Counted from the first letter of the stretch, positions 1 through 7,156 are shown. The stretch is 10,990 bases of DNA from Chloroflexota bacterium (GCA_016191895.1 JACPVD010000182.1:1-10990); one strand, 5' to 3'. Made by a program: numbers and translations. The notes: generated by a model not told the origin, from the sequence alone.

Positions 1-2
1 AT

Positions 3-1625
3 AAGGCTCAAGCGGCGAAGCAGACCGACATCCAGCGTGAAGCGAAAGACAAAGAGAAGACCGGTGTCTTCACTGGCGGTTATGCCATCAATCCAGTCAA
101 TGAGGAGCGCATCCCCATCTGGGTTGCGGATTATGTCTTGATGTCGTATGGCACAGGTGCGATCATGGCTGTCCCTGCGCATGACGAACGCGACTTTGCA
201 TTTGCGCACAAGTTCGGTTTGAAAGTCATTCCCGTCATCCAGCCTGAAGGTGTTGAACTGAACGGCGACACAATGGAAACAGCTTATCCGGGCGAAGGCT
301 TAATGATCAACAGCGGACAGTTCAACGGCACACGCGCCACAAATGACAAGGGCATGAAAAACCCCGCCATCAAAGCCGTGATCGAACACCTGCAGCAAAA
401 GGGAATCGGCAACATGGATATTAACTATCGTTATCGCGATTGGTTGATATCGCGTCAGCGTTATTGGGGCGCGCCGATTCCCATGGCGCATTGCGAAACA
501 CATGGATGGAACCCGGTGCCTGAAGATCAATTGCCGGTGCTTCTGCCCGATGATATCGAATGGAAACCAACGGGTGAATCTCCGTTGAAATTCCATCCAA
601 CATGGAAGGATACGACCTGCCCGGTCTGCGGCGAATATGCCGTGCGTGAAACCGATACGATGGATACGTTCATGTGCTCGTCGTGGTATCACCTGCGTTA
701 TCTGAGTCCGCATAACGATAAGGCGCCGTTCGATGACGCCGAATACAACTATTGGATGCCCGTGGATACCTACACCGGCGGAAGCGAACATGCCAACATG
801 CATTTGTTGTACACACGCTTCTTCCACAAGGCATTGCGCGACATGGGCATCACCGAAGGCGGCGAGCCGATGATGCAACTGCGCAATCAGGGCATGGTGC
901 TGGCGGAAGACAACAGCAAGATGTCGAAGAGCAAGGGCAATGTTGTCGCGCCAGATGTGCTGGTGAATAAATACGGAGCCGACACGGTGCGCGCATATTT
1001 AATGTTCTTTGCACGCTGGCAACAAGGCGCGCCCTGGGACTCAAACGGCATCGAAGGGACCGCGCGCTGGATTCGCAGGGTGTGGGCTTTGTTTACGGAT
1101 AACCCTGAGAAGAGACCTTTAGGGTCTCCGGAGACCCTAAAGGTCTTGAAACGCAAGGTTCACCAAACCTTGAAACGCATCACGCACGACCTCGAAAACT
1201 TCGAGTTCAACACGGTCGTCTCATCCTTGATGGAGTTGATGAACGAGATGTACAAGGCGCGTGAAGCAGGCGCAGTCGAAACGGACGAGTGGAAGGAAGC
1301 ACAGGAAATCTACTTAAAGATGATGTCTCCTGTCGCCCCGCACATCAGCGAAGAACTGTGGACGAAGCATATGGGCAAACCGTATTCGATCCACACCCAG
1401 CAATGGCCTGCTGTGGACGAAGCCGCTACAAAAGAAGACACCATCGAACTGCCGGTGCAGATCAACGGCAAAGTGCGCGATAGGGTTATTGTCCCAGCAG
1501 ATGCAAGCGAGGATGACATTCGCAAAGCCGCGCTGGCAAGCGAAACCGTCCAAAAGTATTTGGAAGGCAAGGAGCCGAAGAAAGTGATCGTAGCAAATCG
1601 ACGGTTGGTAAGCATCGTCGTGTAG
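3..1625 (+). CDS. leuS: Leucyl-tRNA synthetase, 5' partial
   Basis: Class I aminoacyl-tRNA synthetase that charges tRNA-Leu with leucine in the cytoplasm. The start lies upstream of the window; 540 residues remain, open from base 3. What is left begins in the CP1 editing domain (GVFTGGYAINPV, then MSYGTGAIMAVPAHDERD, the conserved editing-pocket region). It continues with DWLISRQRYWGAP, a Cys-rich segment (CPVCG at about 618-632, later MCSSWYHLRY), the KMSKS ATP-binding loop at 918-932, the anticodon-binding helical domain and a C-terminal domain with LPVQINGKVR. All of these match bacterial LeuRS in order. Oddity: between the RVW helix and the VHQT helix the coding sequence contains a perfect 34-bp palindrome (1113-1146) read as RPLGSPETLKV. 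The frame is intact through it to the TAG at 1623-1625. The gene is convergent with the lipoprotein block and ends at a shared terminator. Confidence 0.97.
   Translation, partial: KAQAAKQTDIQREAKDKEKTGVFTGGYAINPVNEERIPIWVADYVLMSYGTGAIMAVPAHDERDFAFAHKFGLKVIPVIQPEGVELNGDTMETAYPGEGLMINSGQFNGTRATNDKGMKNPAIKAVIEHLQQKGIGNMDINYRYRDWLISRQRYWGAPIPMAHCETHGWNPVPEDQLPVLLPDDIEWKPTGESPLKFHPTWKDTTCPVCGEYAVRETDTMDTFMCSSWYHLRYLSPHNDKAPFDDAEYNYWMPVDTYTGGSEHANMHLLYTRFFHKALRDMGITEGGEPMMQLRNQGMVLAEDNSKMSKSKGNVVAPDVLVNKYGADTVRAYLMFFARWQQGAPWDSNGIEGTARWIRRVWALFTDNPEKRPLGSPETLKVLKRKVHQTLKRITHDLENFEFNTVVSSLMELMNEMYKAREAGAVETDEWKEAQEIYLKMMSPVAPHISEELWTKHMGKPYSIHTQQWPAVDEAATKEDTIELPVQINGKVRDRVIVPADASEDDIRKAALASETVQKYLEGKEPKKVIVANRRLVSIVV
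1113..1146. repeat. Perfect 34-bp palindrome inside leuS (family 2 repeat)
   Basis: Left arm AGACCTTTAGGGTCTCC (1113-1129) is followed with no spacer by its exact reverse complement (1130-1146). The centre GGTCTCCGGAGACC shares TCTCC with the intergenic palindromes at 2660, 2685, 5966 and 7157. It is read in frame as R-P-L-G-S-P-E-T-L-K-V. It lies where LeuRS proteins vary in length, between the helix with RVW and the helix with VHQT. Confidence 0.85.
1145..1178. repeat. 10-bp direct repeats bracketing a short hairpin in leuS
   Basis: CTTGAAACGC occurs at 1145-1154 and again at 1169-1178, 24 bases apart, each read as L-K-R. The stretch between and overlapping them holds a hairpin, CAAGGTT (1154-1160) with AACCTTG (1166-1172) around a CACCA loop. 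The encoded KVHQT is conserved in LeuRS, so the hairpin may be coincidental. The direct repeat directly abuts the large palindrome. Confidence 0.55.
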
Positions 1626-1631
1626 TGGAAT

Positions 1632-1671
1632 AAAACAAAAACCGTCCCGGTAGGGGGGCGGTTTTTGTTTT
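1632..1671. terminator. Bidirectional rho-independent terminator
   Basis: Arms 1632-1648 and 1655-1671 pair over 17 positions (one T-G wobble at 1645/1658) around the loop GGTAGG. The inner half is GC-rich (CCGTCCC with GGGGCGG). The outer half is AAAACAAAAA on one side and TTTTTGTTTT on the other, so each strand ends in a T tract after the stem. It starts 6 bases after the leuS stop and ends 17 bases before the stop of the convergent gene at 1689, so it can serve both. Confidence 0.9.
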
Positions 1672-1688
1672 GATCACAGGCAATTCAT

Positions 1689-2639
1689 CTACTTCAAATG
1701 TTCCGTAAAAAAATCAGCCACCCTCTGCGCAATCTCTCTCCGAGATGGGGCGATGGTTTTGCCATCGTCGGGTTTGAAGCCATGCCCGGCATGGATGACA
1801 CGCACAAGTTCCGCAGGCACACCCGCCTGTTGCAGCGCGGCAAGAAAAATTTCAGATTGTTCGATGGGAACAAGCATATCCTGTTCGCCGTGTAGAATCA
1901 AAAACGGGGGATCATCTGCCGAAACATATGTCACCGGGCTGGCAGGTGCCGCATCGAAATCGCCGAATACGCGACGGGCTTTTTCATACCCTCCTTCGAA
2001 TTGCACAGTCAGGTCGGCGGGGCCGAACATATCCACCACCGCCTGCACGCGGCTCGATTGATCGAGATACTCGCCCACATCGAAACCCGCGCTTTCATCC
2101 GTTGTGCCAAGCAAACTCACAAGATGCCCGCCCGCGCTTCCACCATACGCGCCGATTCGATTCGGGTCGAGATTATATTCTTCGGCATGAGCGCGCAGAG
2201 AACGCACCGCGCATTTTACATCTTCGATCATCGCGGGAAATTTATATTCGGGCGCAAGCCTGTAATTAACCGCCGCCACAAGAAAACCGGCGTGCTGTAG
2301 AGAATTAATTTCCATCGCGCCCGCGCCTTCCGATTTGTCCCCCTTGCTCCATCCGCCGCCATGCACATACATTGTCACGGGAAAAAGCCCATCGCTGGAT
2401 GACGGATAATACACATCCATCTTCAACTCGACTCCATCCATCACGCAATAGACGATATCTTTTTCGACTGTGCCGAGTTTGGATGAATCGAATTCACTGG
2501 ATGAAGACCCCGCTTCATTCGTGACTGCGGGCCGGGTCGCTGTTTCTGCGGGTTGACTCTCCGCTGTGGGTTTGCCCGGCAAACTGCAAGCCAGCGCGAG
2601 AATTGCAAGTAAGGTGATGAACAAAGATAATCGTTTCAT
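1689..2639 (-). CDS. Alpha/beta hydrolase (esterase/lipase-type) lipoprotein
   Basis: A 316-residue predicted secreted lipoprotein hydrolase. The N-terminus is a lipoprotein signal peptide (MKRL, hydrophobic core, lipobox LALAC with Cys18). A Ser/Thr/Glu-rich linker to about residue 55 follows, then an alpha/beta-hydrolase fold domain. The oxyanion-hole motif HGGGW is at 93-97 and the nucleophile elbow GGSAGG has Ser168. The likely acid is Asp254 in HGEQD and the likely base is His286 in HAGHGF. This arrangement fits the hormone-sensitive-lipase/BD-FAE-like carboxylesterases, which cleave short acyl or acetyl esters; the natural substrate cannot be told. The start at 2639 is chosen over a TTG at 2687 because it gives a proper signal peptide and has GGAG 6 bases upstream. 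The TTG start would add 16 residues encoded by a palindromic repeat. Last gene of the - strand block; stops 17 bases from the shared terminator. Confidence 0.9.
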   Translation of the reverse strand: MKRLSLFITLLAILALACSLPGKPTAESQPAETATRPAVTNEAGSSSSEFDSSKLGTVEKDIVYCVMDGVELKMDVYYPSSSDGLFPVTMYVHGGGWSKGDKSEGAGAMEINSLQHAGFLVAAVNYRLAPEYKFPAMIEDVKCAVRSLRAHAEEYNLDPNRIGAYGGSAGGHLVSLLGTTDESAGFDVGEYLDQSSRVQAVVDMFGPADLTVQFEGGYEKARRVFGDFDAAPASPVTYVSADDPPFLILHGEQDMLVPIEQSEIFLAALQQAGVPAELVRVIHAGHGFKPDDGKTIAPSRREIAQRVADFFTEHLK

Positions 2640-2645
2640 TGTGGT

Positions 2646-2658
2646 CTCCAAAATGGAG
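2646..2658 (-). promoter_or_regulatory. Shine-Dalgarno that can pair with an adjacent CTCCA
   Basis: On the - strand, CTCCA (2658-2654) and TGGAG (2650-2646) are separated by only TTT. The TGGAG contains the Shine-Dalgarno of the gene starting at 2639. A second complementary stretch, TCTCCA, lies upstream in the repeat at 2684-2708. The sequence shows the complementarity; regulatory use is inferred. Confidence 0.35.
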
Positions 2659-2708
2659 TCCAAAGTCTCCAGACTTTGGATATGCAAAATCTGGAGATTT
2701 TGGACTCC
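2655..2708. repeat. Compound palindrome between two lipoprotein genes (family 2)
   Basis: Two arms of 25 bases, 2655-2679 and 2684-2708, are inverted copies of each other with two transition differences and one end mismatch. Each arm is itself palindromic: CCAAAGTCT-CC-AGACTTTGG (2660-2679) and, on the - strand, CAAAATCT-CC-AGATTTTG (2702-2685). The whole can fold as one long hairpin or as a cruciform of two. It starts 2 bases after the stop of the upstream gene (2711) and fills most of the 71-base gap before the next start at 2639. Confidence 0.85.
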
Positions 2709-2710
2709 CG

Positions 2711-3832
2711 TTATTTTGCCATCTCCAGAATATCTTCCGAAGTGACCACCGTCAAGTGCGCGGCGGCGTAGGCGACCATCTCCTCGTAGGCGGCGAAGAT
2801 GGCGGTCTTGTCCTCCTCTGTCCGCTTGCGTGATGGGTCGGTTGCGTTCAAGTCCCAGGGTGGTGAGAGGGGGCTGGATTTCTTCGCGCCTTCCATTTCA
2901 AAATAAATGGACGACCATGCCTCCGCGCCGGATCGATAATAATTGTTTTCGTGAATTAACGCAGTGATAAACGGTTCGCGTCCATTATTCTGGCTATCCC
3001 ATTCTGCGAGTTGGCTCTGCAGCATCTTCGTCGGGTTGTATTTATCGGCATCAGATGAAGACATGAAATTCCACCAGAAGTTATCTCCACCATCCACTGA
3101 TGTTATTCGCGTGACGCTGAAATCGCTGGGGCGCGCAAGCAAACCATTGACATATTCATAAGGTTGTTCGATCTTCGTCCCCGATTCATGATATAGCAAC
3201 GTCATCTGCGCGCCAAGCCCCGCATAGACTTTTTGCGCAGTATCTTTGATCCGCCCGCTGTTGGGGGCGGGAGCAACAACGGGATTGCGCCCGAAAATCT
3301 CAGCCACGTAGGTGTAGCCGCCAAAACGGGATTTGTCCAACTCGCCGGTGTCGAGATTCAAGGCGTAGGTTTCGTAATCCAACAGCGTTTGATACAACTC
3401 ATCATCGCTGAGGTTTTGTAAACGCGAGTCAAATCCTGTGTAAAGCGGATGCGGTGGGCGGACGTGGTAACTGATGGTCATGTTCGAGTTCTTGAAGCGT
3501 TCGATCACGTTGGGATGATTCTCTGCAAGTTCGCGCGTGATCTCGGCGGTGAAGTAGAACTCGCCGCGGACGTTGTAGCGTTCGAAGAGGTCTACAAGTT
3601 CCAAGAGAATATCCGCGCTTTCGCTGGGGTGAGTCCAATCGTGGACGTTGATGATGAAGGAGATGTAGGCGGTGTCAGACGCGCCCTGAGCCGCGTCGAA
3701 GGGTGTCAGGGTATCGGCGATGGATGTTGCTGGGGGCGCAGAATCAGTTGTCGGCGGAGTCGGAGGCGATGACGGGGCGCAGGAAACTGTCAGGAGGGAG
3801 AGCAGGGCCAGGGTGAGGATGAGTCGTTTCAT
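2711..3832 (-). CDS. NodB-like (polysaccharide deacetylase-like) lipoprotein
   Basis: A 373-residue predicted lipoprotein: signal peptide with lipobox LTVSC (Cys18), Pro/Thr/Ser-rich linker to about residue 52, then one domain. It begins with a beta strand ISFIINVHDWTHP (His64, Asp65, His68) and a helix, then YNVRGEFYFTAE. Next come TISYHVRPPHP (His123, His128) and, near the end, a strand ITALIHENNYY (His294). This order (acidic/His motif, His pair, late His strand) resembles the NodB/carbohydrate esterase 4 barrel, but the canonical TFDDG is absent, so deacetylase activity is only suggested. It appears to be a distant paralogue of the 6029-7132 product. The start is ATG at 3832, overlapping the upstream stop as ATGA, which implies translational coupling. 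The linker carries a peptide, TPFDAAQGA, encoded by a dispersed repeat. Confidence 0.75.
   Translation of the reverse strand: MKRLILTLALLSLLTVSCAPSSPPTPPTTDSAPPATSIADTLTPFDAAQGASDTAYISFIINVHDWTHPSESADILLELVDLFERYNVRGEFYFTAEITRELAENHPNVIERFKNSNMTISYHVRPPHPLYTGFDSRLQNLSDDELYQTLLDYETYALNLDTGELDKSRFGGYTYVAEIFGRNPVVAPAPNSGRIKDTAQKVYAGLGAQMTLLYHESGTKIEQPYEYVNGLLARPSDFSVTRITSVDGGDNFWWNFMSSSDADKYNPTKMLQSQLAEWDSQNNGREPFITALIHENNYYRSGAEAWSSIYFEMEGAKKSSPLSPPWDLNATDPSRKRTEEDKTAIFAAYEEMVAYAAAHLTVVTSEDILEMAK
3683..3711. repeat. Dispersed repeat embedded in a lipoprotein linker
   Basis: GCCCTGAGCCGCGTCGAAGG on the + strand (3683-3702) is read on the - strand as TPFDAAQGA, just after the signal peptide and Pro-rich linker. 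CCCTGA (3684-3689) and TCAGGG (3706-3711) form its inverted ends. The CCCTGAGC-N-GTCGAAGGG pattern is one I recognise from many environmental bacterial genomes, where it gives peptides such as PFDKLR or FDAAQG; that recognition is from memory. Confidence 0.7.
3829..3832 (-). promoter_or_regulatory. ATGA stop/start overlap
   Basis: The TGA of the propeller gene (3831-3829) and the ATG of the NodB-like gene (3832-3830) share bases as ATGA. This indicates translational coupling, and probably a functional link between the two products. Confidence 0.85.
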
Positions 3833-5946
3833 GGGATATTTCCAATCGTGAACGTGTAAACAGTCGCGGTGCAAAGATACCCGACATGGATTTGGTTTCG
3901 TGCGGCGTTGTAGGCAAGCGTGGGCAGGAACGCGCTGGATTCTGGCAGGGGCTGGCTGTGACGGGTGGCAAGCGTGGAACGATCCACTGCGAGGATGACG
4001 CTGTTGAAATTGTCAATGACCCAATACAGGTTGGCGTCGGAATCCATGCCGAAGATTTTATTGCCCGCGGGCAGAGTTCGCCCTGTGGGTTGGCCGGTGA
4101 TTCCATCCAGTTCGAGTGTGCCAAGATAGAGATGGTTCGTTTGCGCATCGAAAAAGAACTGGTCGGCATCGGCTTGACCAATACTGCGGGCGTTGTCGCG
4201 CAAGTTCACATCGCTGATGAGATTGTATTGATTTGCGGCATCGTAGATAAATAAGCGATGTCCCTTTGCGTCGTACACGAAGACACGGTTTGCCGTTTCA
4301 TTTACCGCCGCCTGCAATTGACCGGGCCCACCGCCGGTATCGCCGGGCTCCACGCCTTCGATGGCGATGGTCGCGACCGGTTGCATGGTTTCCCAATTGA
4401 CAACTGCCACCATGCCAAATTCAGGATACGCGGCATAAGCAAGTTTGTGCGTGCTATCGATGGCGAGGTCGGGCAATCTATCGGTGGAGCCTGTGGGAAT
4501 ACCGAGCGGAATCGTACCAAGCAAAGTTTGCTGCGGGGTCATTGAATAGACGGAGATTGTGCTATCCCATGCGTTGAGCGAGAAAAGATGTTCGCCGCTT
4601 GAGTCGCGCCGGAGGGGAATGGGCCAGGTGCCTGCCGTGAACGCTTCGAATGCGCCGCTGTTCAAATCGTATCGCCCGATGTAACTGCCGCCCAAACGGC
4701 TGGCAAGGTATAACGCGTTTCCATCACCGGAGGGGACGATCTGCTCCACACTGTCACCGAGGCGCAGGGAATTTGCTTGCGTGGGAGCGCGCGTATCAAT
4801 GCTCCAAACAACCGAGGCGTCGCCGTTGGGGATGTAGACATGCCCATTGGCGGGGTTAAGGTTCATGTGATGCGGCTTGCGTCCGAAGTCAAAACTGGAT
4901 TTGAGGGTTCCCGAAAGATCATACACATCCATATGACCGCCAATGCCCGCGATCTCCCCGTTTTCAGGAGACTCGATGGAGGATACAAATAACTGTTTTG
5001 TGGCAGGGTCGTACAGTTCATCTTCGATGGCTTGCCTGCCCGCAAGCGGAAACGCGCCGACTTCGCTTCCGTTCATATCGAGGAGGATCACACTGCGATC
5101 CATGCCGATGATAAGGGTTTGATCGGCGGAGTCGAAATGCAGCCAGCGCGAACGCCCGCCTTGTTGGACAGTGTATTGAATCGAGCCTGTGAGTTTTCCA
5201 CTCGAAGCGTCGAGGATGTTGATGGAACGCGCGCTGTCCTTGCTGGTGGAATCGAGGATGTAAAAGATATCGGCGGATTCATTGTAGATCATGGGACCCA
5301 CGCTTTCGCCGATGCCATCCACTGTATAAAGTTGCGCGAGAGTGTTTCCATCGAAGGCGATGAGTCCCTGTGGGGTGGTGAGGTAAAAACGGGTGTGGGC
5401 TTCATCCACCTCGGCCAGTTGACCGAACCCGCCGTCTGCCAATGGAACGGGGCCGACGATCTCGCCGCTTTCCACATCCACGCGGCGTAGTTCCTTTCGG
5501 ACAGTGTCGAAAACGTAAAGATACTGCGCGGCGGAATCGAAGTAGATGTATTTGATTCCCCTTTCGGCGAGTCCTGTTTTTACAATGCCGGTCCAGGTTT
5601 CGGTCGCGCCATCGAGGACGGCCACATCAAGCGTCATGATTCCTGCCACGTAGACTCGGTTGCGTTCGTCATCCACTGCCACGGAAAATAATTTGAGCAC
5701 GTTTTCATCCACACTGCGGTTTTGCAGATCGAGCAGGGAGAACGATCCCGTAAGGCACATTGGCTCGGAGCAATCGGTCTGGATGGGCGCCGGCTGTTGC
5801 GGGGCGGGGATGTCGGTTGAAACCGAAGCAGGCTGCGGCGTGAGTTGATCCGCTTCGAGGGGCGGAGTCTGTTTGGGAGGCTTCGTCGGCTTGCAGGCTG
5901 AAAGGACGAAGGCCAGGAGTAACGTCAGGGAAAGAATTTTTTTCAT
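3829..5946 (-). CDS. Lipoprotein with 14 beta-propeller blade repeats
   Basis: A 705-residue predicted lipoprotein, probably a binding or scaffold protein on the outer face of the membrane. Signal peptide with lipobox LSAC (Cys18), Pro/Gln-rich linker to about 57, a Cys59/Cys64 pair that could form a disulfide, then repeats to the C-terminus. A blade motif of the type D-x-x-x-x-x-h-Y-V recurs 14 times at 35-51 residue steps. Examples are DDERNRVYV (92), DSAAQYLYV (137), DPATKQLFV (313), NETANRVFV (549) and DAQTNHLYL (600). Fourteen units fit two seven-bladed YncE/NHL-like propellers in tandem. No catalytic motif was found and the ligand is unknown. The start at 5946 is chosen because it yields the signal peptide and has GAGGAG 7 bases upstream. 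The frame is open further upstream to 6135, but those residues overlap the neighbouring gene and look like read-through of repeats. The stop overlaps the next gene's ATG. Confidence 0.85.
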   Translation of the reverse strand: MKKILSLTLLLAFVLSACKPTKPPKQTPPLEADQLTPQPASVSTDIPAPQQPAPIQTDCSEPMCLTGSFSLLDLQNRSVDENVLKLFSVAVDDERNRVYVAGIMTLDVAVLDGATETWTGIVKTGLAERGIKYIYFDSAAQYLYVFDTVRKELRRVDVESGEIVGPVPLADGGFGQLAEVDEAHTRFYLTTPQGLIAFDGNTLAQLYTVDGIGESVGPMIYNESADIFYILDSTSKDSARSINILDASSGKLTGSIQYTVQQGGRSRWLHFDSADQTLIIGMDRSVILLDMNGSEVGAFPLAGRQAIEDELYDPATKQLFVSSIESPENGEIAGIGGHMDVYDLSGTLKSSFDFGRKPHHMNLNPANGHVYIPNGDASVVWSIDTRAPTQANSLRLGDSVEQIVPSGDGNALYLASRLGGSYIGRYDLNSGAFEAFTAGTWPIPLRRDSSGEHLFSLNAWDSTISVYSMTPQQTLLGTIPLGIPTGSTDRLPDLAIDSTHKLAYAAYPEFGMVAVVNWETMQPVATIAIEGVEPGDTGGGPGQLQAAVNETANRVFVYDAKGHRLFIYDAANQYNLISDVNLRDNARSIGQADADQFFFDAQTNHLYLGTLELDGITGQPTGRTLPAGNKIFGMDSDANLYWVIDNFNSVILAVDRSTLATRHSQPLPESSAFLPTLAYNAARNQIHVGYLCTATVYTFTIGNIP

Positions 5947-5965
5947 GGTTGTCTCCTCAGTAACG

Positions 5966-6022
5966 GAGTCCAACGTCGGAGACGTTGGACTCGAAAATCT
6001 GGACGCAAAGCGTTTCGAGTCC
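5966..6022. repeat. Compound palindromes in the 82-base gap (family 2)
   Basis: Three nested or overlapping hairpins are visible. GAGTCCAACGTC (5966-5977) pairs with GACGTTGGACTC (5981-5992) around GGA, that is, TCC on the - strand. GGACTCGAAA (5987-5996) pairs with TTTCGAGTCC (6013-6022). ACGC-AAA-GCGT is at 6003-6013. The first and second share bases 5987-5992, so they are mutually exclusive folds. The copy ends 6 bases before the stop (6031-6029) of the upstream gene and begins 19 bases before the start of the downstream gene. Confidence 0.8.
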
Positions 6023-6028
6023 GTTGAT

Positions 6029-7132
6029 CTATCTCGGTTCCACGCCCGGGTTGGCCTGTTCCCATGCGGCAAAGGCGTCGGCCATTTCGGAGAGGGTGGC
6101 CCATTGCACCTGTCCGCTGGCGACGAGCGGATCAACGACTTCGGCCAAAAACTTTTCGATCACTTCAAACGGATGTTGCGGATCGCCGCGAAATTCTCCG
6201 GGATGAATGGTGAAGTGAAAGGCATTGACCTTGCCTGCTTCGGCGGCTTCGAGCGATGCATACAAACTCTCTTTGAGATATTCGAAGTAGGCTTCATCAC
6301 CGCCTGCATCATTACTGCGGCGCGACGCGGCAAAATCGGTTTTGTCGTACTGGCCTTCGGGCAGAAAAACAACGCCGCCGTTTGGATCGTGCTGTGTGAA
6401 GAGAGAGAAGTCGGCGCCGGTGGTTCCGCCCGCAGGCCGCCAGGGATTTACGCCGACGATGGACAGGTCGGTGGTTTGCGTATTCGGATTCTTCCAGTCG
6501 CTGTTCACATCCAACCCCGCGCATTCGGCGGCATCGTACACATTCGGATATAAATTTCCACCGCTCCAATAGCGGATGTCGGTCACGCCGCTGGCTTGTG
6601 TAATGAAAGAGATTTCCTGCTTCATCACATCACACCACTGCTGTGTAGAAAGAGTGTTCCCGTTTTTTCCAAGATGCGCATCTTCGTGAAAGTGAAGCGC
6701 GAGTTCATGCCCGTTTGCGGCAAGGTCGGCAAGGATGGTATTGCCCGATTGAATCGCAACCGTCGTAAACGGCGACTGCGCCTGAATCGTCATCCGTCCG
6801 CCGTGCGCTTCGACCATTTGGGTCACAGTCAAAATATCCTGCACATGCTTCTCGAAGAAGAACGGCTCGTGATAGTCGCCTTTGCTTCCACTGCGGACTC
6901 CCTGCGCGGTCTCCCCCGCAGGTTCGATATGCATCCCGATGGTGAAATACAGGATCGCTTCACCGGAATCAACCGCTTTCGTTTGCGGCGTTTCGTTCGC
7001 GCTTACCGTTGGCCTGATCGCCGTTTCGACGGACGGATCATCCGCGCCGGTGGCAGGCGCCGCGCCCGGCAGGTTGCACGCCGTCAAAGATATGATTGTC
7101 AAAAGGGATAACAATGCAAGAATGTGTTTCAT
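6029..7132 (-). CDS. NodB-like (polysaccharide deacetylase-like) lipoprotein
   Basis: A 367-residue predicted lipoprotein: signal peptide with lipobox SLTAC (Cys19), linker with AIRPTVS, then one domain from about residue 58. It opens with a strand ILYFTIGMHIEP (His68, Glu70) and continues with a helix, HGGRMTIQ, and then NGHELALHFHEDAH (His147, His149, His153), the best match to the metal-binding HxxxH of NodB/CE4 proteins. Further on are RYWSGGNLYPNVYDAAECAG (189-206), like the R/W-containing motif before the 'aGl' helix of deacetylases, and a late strand FHFTIHPGEF (His306, His310). The TFDDG signature is missing. The probable role is hydrolysis of N- or O-acyl groups on an extracellular glycan; the substrate is unknown. 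The ATG at 7132 is supported by AGGAGA upstream and by the signal peptide. A plausible promoter precedes it, so it may head a four-gene operon. Confidence 0.78.
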   Translation of the reverse strand: MKHILALLSLLTIISLTACNLPGAAPATGADDPSVETAIRPTVSANETPQTKAVDSGEAILYFTIGMHIEPAGETAQGVRSGSKGDYHEPFFFEKHVQDILTVTQMVEAHGGRMTIQAQSPFTTVAIQSGNTILADLAANGHELALHFHEDAHLGKNGNTLSTQQWCDVMKQEISFITQASGVTDIRYWSGGNLYPNVYDAAECAGLDVNSDWKNPNTQTTDLSIVGVNPWRPAGGTTGADFSLFTQHDPNGGVVFLPEGQYDKTDFAASRRSNDAGGDEAYFEYLKESLYASLEAAEAGKVNAFHFTIHPGEFRGDPQHPFEVIEKFLAEVVDPLVASGQVQWATLSEMADAFAAWEQANPGVEPR

Positions 7133-7156
7133 GATATTTTCTCCTGTTGTGTAGGG

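Noticed and set aside
300..878. 192-codon open frame on the - strand opposite leuS
   Set aside because: Antisense to a strongly conserved gene. The translation is rich in His/Arg/Cys, has no recognisable domain and no ribosome-binding site was seen.
2640..2687. TTG start extending the 1689-2639 gene by 16 residues
   Set aside because: The extension is encoded by the intergenic palindrome and would bury the signal peptide behind a non-typical N-terminus. GGAG correctly precedes the ATG at 2639.
5947..6135. Upstream extension of the propeller gene to 6135
   Set aside because: The extra 63 residues overlap the neighbouring gene in another frame and translate palindromic repeats. The ATG at 5946 has a Shine-Dalgarno and gives a complete lipoprotein signal peptide.
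5873..6553. 226-codon open frame on the + strand
   Set aside because: Runs antisense across the end of one lipoprotein gene, the repeat gap and the start of another. No family resemblance; a shadow of GC-rich coding sequence.
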